DNA from: Allodiplogaster sudhausi
Lineage: Eukaryota > Nematoda > Chromadorea > Rhabditida > Diplogasteridae
Assembly: GCA_945643635.1 (NCBI GenBank)
Contig: CALZFC010000062.1
Location: 1,685,001-1,749,000 of the forward strand
Direction: 5' to 3'
Length of the DNA stretch: 64,000 nt
Position 1 is the stretch's first letter. Each line of letters begins with the position of its first letter. The notes under the pieces were generated by a model that saw only the letters and a program-made list of their open reading frames with translations, did no database searches and was not told where the DNA came from. Made by a program: the position numbers and the translations under genes. Below, piece after piece: positions 38,801-48,206 of the stretch.

Positions 38801-41800
38801 AAAACAACAGCTGTTCTATTGGTATGAATATATGTATGCATCGGAACAAATATATTTATGTAGTAAAAATTGTCCATATGATGGTTACCGGGATTTTAAA
38901 GCTGAGAAAACATCTCTAACCGATTCCCACGAAAACGGCTAGTCGTCACTGAGAACTGGCCCGAACTCAACTTCGTAGCGTCTAAGAAACTTTCCTTACA
39001 TCTTTTGTCTAGAATATTTCTTTGTTTCTTTAATGTAGCAGCTACGTATAAATGAGGGCGATGATCGAAAAATTATGTGAGATTTCGGCGTGGCCGTTCA
39101 CACTCTCATTCTCGCGAGCTATTTTCACGCTGCGAAATAGCACGCGAGAATGAGAGAGTGTTGACAAAGGTTACTTGCTACCTCTTGAACATTTCCACCC
39201 CAGTGCCGTTTGCGAGATGGGATATCATGACGCCTTTCGTACGCCCCGTCGTGCCCGACGAATACATCACTGAGGAGGTGGAATGAGCGTGCACTGGAAG
39301 GTATACGGTAGCACACTAGAATCATTTCGCTGTTAGTTGGCCAGAACTTGATCAGCCGTGCTATTAATCTAGGAAGAAAAGTGGATCCAGTGTTCAGTAA
39401 AATTTGGTCGAACTAAAATGGAAACTTGGAGCAGGTTTTTCGCCGTTTTACTATGAAAAAAAAAATGGCTCCAGTTTCGCTCAACAGCCAACCCACGTTT
39501 TAAACTGGACCCATATTCAAACTGGGCGCAGTTTATTTCTCTAACACGAAAGAGTGAGCAAAAGTGAGAGGGCAAAAGTGTGTAGAAAACCTTTACTCAC
39601 TTTTGCTCTCTCAAATTCGCGCACTCTCTAAAACTGTGCGCACGGTTTCAAACGTGCAGGATGTTTGGCGCGCATAATGACGGAACAAAAAAAGTTGGGA
39701 TTCGTATTGGGAGGGGGCAATCTCTTACATTTCTCGCTTTATGATTGTAATTGCCATATTGTTGATGCATGTTCATTCGTTTAGGAATGCCGAAGCACCT
39801 TTCACCGTATTTTGAACACCGTATTTTTCCTCAAGATACGTCTTGAATTTCTTGAATTCTTTGTATTAGCTGAAAGCGGTGACATCTTACCGTTCCCAAA
39901 TTACTCGCTTGGCTCTGTTGCCATGACGTCGTTCCAGTTGATGACGCCTTCGGGAAGAGAAGAGCCAGAGGAAGCATCATCGACACGGCAGAGAACCATC
40001 TGACAGTCGTGGATCGCGCTCGAGTGCGATGCAAGAACGAGGAGCTAACGCAGAAGCGCTGCAGCCGCATTCTGCAGGAGTCGAAGTGCCACGACAAAGC
40101 AGTATGCTTCAGAGGAGAAGAGGTTTCTTACCGGTTTTGCTGTTTAAGCTCGATTTGTTTGCAATCGGTGGTTTAGTTACAGGAATTTAACTGGCGGAGG
40201 CATAGACGAGAAGACTGAGACGAATCTTCAGCAAAAGTTTGCCGGATTTGTGCCAGCGGAGCAGGAGATGATCGGGCGATATCGGAAAACCCCGGCATTC
40301 AACGGGATTTGCGAGCAGGGCGAATCGTCTCTACTGCCTTTGGCTGAGGTTACTTGCGCTACAACATTCATGTAAATGTCGTTGTTTACTTGCATTATTT
40401 TCTGTCTTCTATGTTGACTTTGTTCTAGAACAAGAACGGCAGGCGAAGGCATTCGGACATTGGTGCGCGTGGATCGGAATCCTTATTTGATACTGTTGGA
40501 AAGCGTGTGAAGACGGAGATAATAGATTTGGAGGTTGGTGGCAGGTTGTGCAGAATAGAGAAGCTTTTACATTCTGTTTATAAGTAGAAATTGCTTTCTA
40601 AAGGTGTTTTAAGGATTCGGACGACTTTCTGGAGCGAACACGTGAGGATTTCGATTATCTTCGTTCGACCTTTCATTGGTTTTTATTTGCATTGTGGTAA
40701 GTTTTTAGAATAATTTGTGGAATTCGATTCCATTCCAGAACAGCCAAGAAAGACCGGCGCAGCCGTCACAACATCATGACTTCTTTGATTTCAAGCGACA
40801 GTTCACGAACATTGCGCATGAGGAATCAACGAAAGTTAGATTTTCTCGGTGAAATACTTGCCACACAAGTTGCGAAGAAAAAGCACATTTAGCGCGCTTC
40901 GATGCGCGCTAGTGGTTCTGCGCGGCGGAAGAGCGCTGAAGATTTTGAGGTTACTGTTTTTTTAGATTGTTAGGTTGCTATATTTAGGCTACCTTTGTCC
41001 TTTCAGATATAATTGTCTTATCGTTTAGAGACGAGATGATTTCGTGGAGCCACCGGCGGCATATCAGGAAACTCCGCGTCAGGTGGCTGCCTCTGAGAGG
41101 GATGTTCGAAGGGCCACTGTCGAAATGCTGCAGGTTTGAATAACTTATCCATTTGATGCTGCTCAATTGTTTCTTCTTTAACACAGGCTTATAAGAAGGC
41201 GGCAGATGCGACGTGCAGTCTGGCGCAGGACACAGTTGTCTTCATCAAAAAAGCTACCGCTGCCATGGATGAATCTCTCAAGGTTAGCAGCGTAAATGAT
41301 GTCGCTTCTTGCTTCGGTGCGTATAAAATATAGCAACTCCTCTTTGCTTTAGACTATGCAGAAAATAGAGGCAAGAATTGAAAGAAGCATCGACAACTTG
41401 AGCAAGGAGGTTACCATTCATTTTTATGGTATATTATTGATTATGTAAGGTATGCCTGGCTGCACTTTCTTCTTTCATTCAGCATAATAGCATTTCTAAG
41501 TTTCACATTCACCTCAACAACGCGTCGGCGGCCGATGCGGCAACGGAGCATCTTCATCGAGAGGTACTATTTTAATCGATTATATTAGGTTTCGATTTCA
41601 GTTATTCTTTTGCGCAATTCCCTTAAAAGCAAGGAACTCTGTTTAAGATGCGGCATTCGATAGCAGGGCATGATGAATACTTGCCGAATGCGTTCCTGAA
41701 CGATGTCGCGCGACATGAAGAAGTTTTTCTTCATTCAGCTGAATCCATCTCGGCTATCTCAACTCGCTCTCCTGAAATCTAGCTTAGATGTTCCAAATAC

Positions 41801-42984
41801 TAGTTTAAATTTCTGTTTATGAATCTATTTTTTAAAGCTTGTCGTTTTGGTGCTGTAGTTTGTTAGACTGAGATCATCTTGAATAGTGATTGTGAATTGA
41901 GAATAGGAAGATTATTTACTTTATTCAAATTTTAAAGATAGATTGACGCGATATAATAGAGAAATAGGCAATAACAAAGGAACAAGAGTATATTCAATTA
42001 TTTAAAGATTGTTTGTCATGTACGTGCGCGGATTCATTCCAATTGGTGGGTGGGCCATCCTTGCTATGCGAGCTTGGGGGATCGGGTAGCCTCCTGTGAT
42101 GTTGTTGATGACGAAGTTGTGAAGTATGACGGATGCCATTATATACTTCACGGCTTCGCGGGGCTGAACCCGTAGCTGTCCCCGTAAGCAGCCAAACCTT
42201 CTCTTGAGCATCCCGATTGCTTGCTCAACAAGCACACGAGTGTGCTTGTTCTCCTTGTTGAATTCTTCCTCGGCTGCTGATTGGGGGCTACAGTAAGGAG
42301 TGACTATTAGAGCATTGCAAGGGAAGCCAGAGTCACCAAGGAGAACGTAGCCGGGAGGAATGGATCCTTGAGCAACAGCCTGTGCTAGAGAAGATTGCCT
42401 GTATATATAAGCATCGTGGCAGCTCCCTGGGTAGCGAGCGTTGCAGTAGATGATTCTGCCGGCCGCATCGCATACGAGTAGGACGTTTAGCGCAGTCCAT
42501 CCTTTTCGGGTTCGAAACTGCCATGGTGAGTTGTGGGGGGCCATTATAGGAATCAATGACCCGTCGATCAAGCCAATGACATCTGCAAAATGAAAACTAA
42601 CTTTTTTGGGATACATGTTATAGTTACTGTTATGGAGACTTCTTATAGTAACTGTTGTTGTTTTTGTTCTTTCTGTTTGAATAAAGTTTACTTCTTTCAA
42701 TCGAAAGTCTTACTTCCAAATCTGCAGCGTCTCGCAAATGCAGCGGATGCACCGGCGCAGTAGCGCGCACTTGTCAGAGGGAACCGGACGTGCTCGTCCC
42801 ACAGTGACTGCATTCCTTCTAGAGTGCGATCAAGCACATTCGCTACAGTGGCTTGACAGCAGCCGAATAGGTCGGCGAGCACAGACTGTGGGGCATTCGT
42901 GAAGAGGGCACGAAGCAGGATTAGAACCTAGGAATGTTGTGACTTCTCTCTCCTCGTTCCAAGTGCCGATCTTCTCTTGCTGAA

Positions 42985-43018
<34 letters not shown>

Positions 43019-44966
43019 TCTCTTTTACTCTCTCTCTCTCTCTATCTGTCTCGCTCGCTATCACTCAGTGCATCCCGCTCAGGAACTCCTTCTTTAGTCC
43101 TAGTCCTCTTGTCTCGATGGTGGAGCTTGCCTGGTTGGTTGGAGATATTGCCCAGTCTCCGAGAGTGTAGTGGTTGAGTGCCGCCGTGAGTTCCTGGACA
43201 AGCTCGCGCACTCTCGCTGGTGACATGCGAAAGCGCTCGTGGAGGAGCGTTTCGTTTTGCGAGAAAAACACCAATGGGTGCTGCCGAACATAATGCAGAT
43301 TGGGGCGGCGAGACCGAATCGGCATCAACAAGTTGTTCATCTTCAACTTCAACGCACAAATCTTTATAATTGAGCAAGATTGACAAAATGTCTTCACTTA
43401 AAACAACACAAAACGGCAAAAACACCAGTGAAAAGTGGATCCACTTTGCTTTGAAACTGGGCACAGTTTCAATTGAAAAGGTGGGCACCTTTTGGCAAAA
43501 CTGGTGCCACTTTTGTCAAGATTAATAGCACGGCAGGGCATATTAAAAAAAACTAAATAGACTAATCATGCACACATTTGTATATTCAATGCAAAACATG
43601 CTCTTGAATATTTCAATCTCCCTATCTCTCTCTCTTTTTCTTTCTCTTTCTCTCTCTCTCTTTTTCTTTCTCTTTCTCTCCCTCTCTCTCTCACTTTTTT
43701 TCTTTCTCTCTCCCTCTCTCTCTCTCTTCCTGCCACTCTATCCCTCTTTCTTGAATTTAATACCTTGTGCTTTCTCTCAATTCATTGTGCCGAGAAAATA
43801 TATCTGTCAGATCTAAAAAAGAAGAAGCGTAGTTCTCTTTTTCTCTGATTGTTGTTCTCCTTTCTCCTGCTGTCACTTCTTCAAGTACAATTCGCAGAAA
43901 GCTCTCCTCCTTGCACTCGACGGCCACCCAAGAACTCGTTCTGACTTCGCGGCGGTTGCCACCCAAGACGCTTGCATTCTCACGCTTTCTATACACATTC
44001 GACACACTCTCCACCGCGAGCATATCTGTTCCTCCTATCTCTATCTCACTCTCTCTCTCTTCTCTCTCTCTCTCAGTGCCTCTCTTCCGAGCTCTCTCTC
44101 TCTCTCTCTCTCTCGCTTTCGCTCAGCTTTTGTATTTGTAATCTTTTCCTTTCTTTGATTTATTCGGTTTATATTTCAGAATAATTTTTCCTCTTACTCG
44201 TGTGATTGTCTTATACAGTACCGCCAACATTTCAGGTACATATATTAATTAGATTAATTTAAATAATTTCAATTGGAATTTGAGCGATACTAGGCACTTT
44301 TACGCAGTTTCTTGTGTTCGTCAGGATGGTTTTTGACATGCTGAACAAGTACATACCGTCAGATTTTAAAAAAGAATCTGAAATGGCCGTTTAAAAACGA
44401 ATTCGGCCTTTTTTAGAAGGGCCATGGCCGTGTTTTAGGTGCCTTCGATAACACAAGATCTACAACACCTAAAAGACGGTCATGGCCCTCCTAAAACCGG
44501 CCGAATTCGTTTTTAAACGATCATTTGAGATTCTTTTTAAAATCTGACTGTATGTACATGTTCAGCACGTCAAAAACCACCATAACAAACACAAGAAACT
44601 GCGTAAAAGTGCCTAATATCGCTCAAATTCCAATTGAAATTATTTAAATTAATCTAATTAATCTAATTAATGTATGTACCTCAAATGTTGGGCGGGACTG
44701 AACTTAGTCTGCGAATCTGGGTAAGATGAGTATGTAGCGAAAACAAAGTAAATTTGAACATTATGCGGCTGCTCATGGCGTTTTGAGGGAGCGCAAGAAA
44801 CATAATGAGATCACTCTCTTCTCTATAGTTTAAAAGGTGATTGCACAAAATATCGCTCTCTCATCTATAGCATAAATTATGACTCCTTTCTCTGTTTTCC
44901 TCTTTGAGGCTGGGGCTCTCTATTTTGCCGTCTCCATTTGAGCTCTTTATTTTGCCGTCTCCAAGA

Positions 44967-45007
<41 letters not shown>

Positions 45008-45853
45008 ATCTCCGCCTCTCTTAGTCTCTCTCTGTTTCTTTCAGCCTCTCTCTCTCTCTCTCACTTCGTCTCGCAAAGCCAGCAAACGGCGAGTGTTTAT
45101 AGTTTTGTTCTCATATCACAGGTGCCACCCACGAACACGTACCATTCTGCCACCTATCAAGCTAAAACCTTTCAATATCTCGCTTTCTCCCTCTCTCCCT
45201 CTCGCTCTCTGTATCTCTCTCTCTCTCTCTCTTTCTCTCTTCATTTAACTTCTCTTGTCAAAAAAAAAAAGTGTGTCGATCATCTCTTTTCTTTCTGTGA
45301 TTCGTTCCCTCTGCCTTTTGTTTATAAATAGCCTTGTGAGTCTGAACAAGATCGGAAAAAGAAGAGAAAAAAGATTTGCCCTGATTGTGAGATATTGCGA
45401 GATTAACAGGAAGTCTCTTGGGTGCACTACGAAAAGAAAGGAACTTGTGTTCCCTGAAACCTGCGCAAGCTGCTAATCCAATGTACATTCAACGTCTGTA
45501 CAGAACAGTAACTCTCTGTTATTCTATGAATTCGAAACAGCAACTTGCTTACTCTATTTTATCTCAGCGACTTCTTAGTTTTTTTTAGCGAAAATTAAAT
45601 GCCCATTCACTAATGTCTAGAGGCCTCAAGATCAAGACTGGTTTTGAGCAATAAACACCGTATTTTTCCTCAAGATACGTCTTGAATTTCTTGAATTCTT
45701 TGTATTAGCTGAAAGCGGTGACATCTTACCGTCCCCATATTCCTCGCTTGGCTCTGTTGCCATGACGTCGTTCCAGTTGATGACGCCTTCGGGAAGAGAA
45801 GAGCCAGAGGAAGCATCATCGACACGGCAGAGAACCATCTGAATTGGCTCACT

Positions 45854-45889
<36 letters not shown>

Positions 45890-48171
45890 CTCTTTCTTTG
45901 TCTTTGACTCTCTCTCTCTCTCGCTCCTCCTCACTCGACCGCTCAATCTCACCAAATGTCTTACACCAGATCATTTATTTTATCAAAATAAAAATGCTCT
46001 ATTCGTTGTCGGCAATTTGTGACTCTCTTCCTGAAAAAAAAAAAGATTTTAGAAAATTAAAAAAAATATTTGTATGGACATTGACGTAGTCGTGCTGTGC
46101 CTTAGCTTCGAGAACGGTAGAGAGATGCGCGCTGTCCGTCATTATCACCGCGCTTCGGGAGTCAACAATCTGACTCTCAAGCTCGTCTGAAAGGCCAATG
46201 AAAGGAGCATGAAACTCTGCCGTAATCTATTTCACTTTACTGGCCGCTCTAGTCGCGTCTCTCTAAATCACGCGATCTCTCGCGGCTGTGTAAGGCATAA
46301 TATATTTTATCTATTTTTACTATATTGTAATTGAACGACTATATTATTATCATTTAATGCTGTCACATTGAAATATCATATTTCATGTACTGTAAATAAA
46401 TAAAAATGAGCGAAAAAAAGATTTTTGGCTCCTTTAAGTTTGTCTCTAATAATAACAAACAAAAGAGTACAAAGTTAACCGGGATCAAGGCTGGGCCTGC
46501 CGGTGGTCACCAGTGACGGCTTCCAATTAGGCGCTTTCCCTGGGGAGCCAACCCATACTCCAGGGGCAGTACTCTCTAATAATACTACAAACAAACCAAT
46601 AAAGCACTTAGCGAGATGAGCGAGATGAATATGCAGAGAACAATGATATTTATTTTTTTTAATCCACGAAAAGACTTTAGTACTTCCTTTTTAACTAAGG
46701 CGATAGTAATTCTGTCTGTAAATTCATTGCTCTTCGTTTTCTTAAAAAAAACAGCAACAAAATGATGTGGAAAGCGGCGTTTGGTTCAATGTTGACGAAT
46801 TTAAAAAAATAGTGAAACATTTATCTATGTTTAAAAAATCTGACATGGTGTAAAGGACGCGTTCGCGACGCTGAGAATGCCACCGGCCATCCATATGCCG
46901 AGGAACACGACGATGCTTCTGAATTATTCATTTATTACTGATCCTAATTTGAAGCGCCGAGTGCTGAGTGATATCATTTATCACAATCACAATTTTAATC
47001 AATGTGACTTGGTGCAAGCCATTTCGGAGAATGCAAAAGAGACGGTGGGATCTCATTATAAGGAGTTCAAGCATTAAAGGAGCTATTCGGGAATAGCCTA
47101 CATACATACAGTACCGCTCAACAACCAGGGGTCCAGGAACTTTCGGAACTTTCGGAAAGTTCCAAAATGTCCGATCAAATTTGTGCGTTTCTCGATAACC
47201 GCACGTCGATTTGGTTTGCATATTTGGATTCAGGCACTCGGGTTACACCATAATTGAGCATTAAAATGTCAAGAAAATGCATTTTTGACAAAATGGAAAA
47301 TATTGTGAATTAATTGGTGCAGGAATACCACAATTCGTAGTGCGTCAATGTGTCTTCATGCCAGTGAAATTTATGAAGGCATTTGCTCTAACAGTATAAC
47401 TTTAAATTACATTTGCAGACTTCATTTTTAGTATCCTTATGTCTTAGTAAGTGACTTTTAATGTTACAAGTGTGAAAAATACGGCAAAAAATTTTGCAAA
47501 ATAAACTTGAAGTAATTGGTTCAAAAGCGGAAACCGAACACCAGCCAATCTGTTCATACTCGTTGCACGCATACCAATACTCCACCCAGCCACGCCGTTA
47601 GCCAGCTCCAAACAATTTTAGGCTGCATTTTGACGTTGTTCTTAAGAGCTGATAGAGTCCATGCCACGAAAATTCCATACCTTCCGTAGTCTTCCGTACA
47701 TTGCCAGATTTCAATTTCGAAAACATAAAGCTTCGGGTCCTCTATCGGCGCCGGAAAATATTTTTTGAATGAACTTTTCCAGAATTGAAATCCAAAAGCG
47801 CAGCAAAATATTTTCTGCGATTGCGGCTCGAACCTGAGACAAACAAAATTGCAATCCAGCGCGTAAACCACTGCGCCATACCAATCATTTCCGTTCGTGC
47901 AACCGAATCCTTGACAGTCGGTCATCCACCTGCTTCCCAAATTCACTCTCTCTCTCTCTCTCTCTCTGTTACTTCTTGATTTGTCCTCTCTTTGCTTCGC
48001 TTTTCCTTCGTCCTTCGCTTTCTTCGTTCTGTCCTTCGCTTTCTTCTGCTTCGCTTCGCTTTGTCCTCTTTGCACTGTCGGTGGTCTCAAGCCAGACAAG
48101 ATGGAACAGAGCTGGCCAGGGCAGGCCCAAAATTTAAGGGCCCGAAATCTGCGGGAAATAGTGAGAGATTT

Positions 48172-48206
<35 letters not shown>

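Larger units (their letters stand above)
39355..43533. mobile_element. PIF/Harbinger transposon (4179 bp) in synthetase intron 5
   Basis: The ends are CCGTGCTATTAATCT and its perfect inverse (39355-39369, 43519-43533), flanked by CAG on both sides (39352-39354, 43534-43536). A 3-base target duplication fits PIF/Harbinger, although TTA/TAA is more usual. Subterminal parts share gtggatcca and aaactgg motifs. Inside are a minus-strand HARBI1-like transposase, a convergent plus-strand multi-exon second gene and, near the left end, a copy of the host gene's exon 5. Confidence 0.85.

Noticed and set aside
39812..40003. Plus-strand reading frame MTSFQLMTPSGREEPEE in the Harbinger element
   Set aside because: This is the antisense of the captured synthetase exon; the minus-strand reading explains it.
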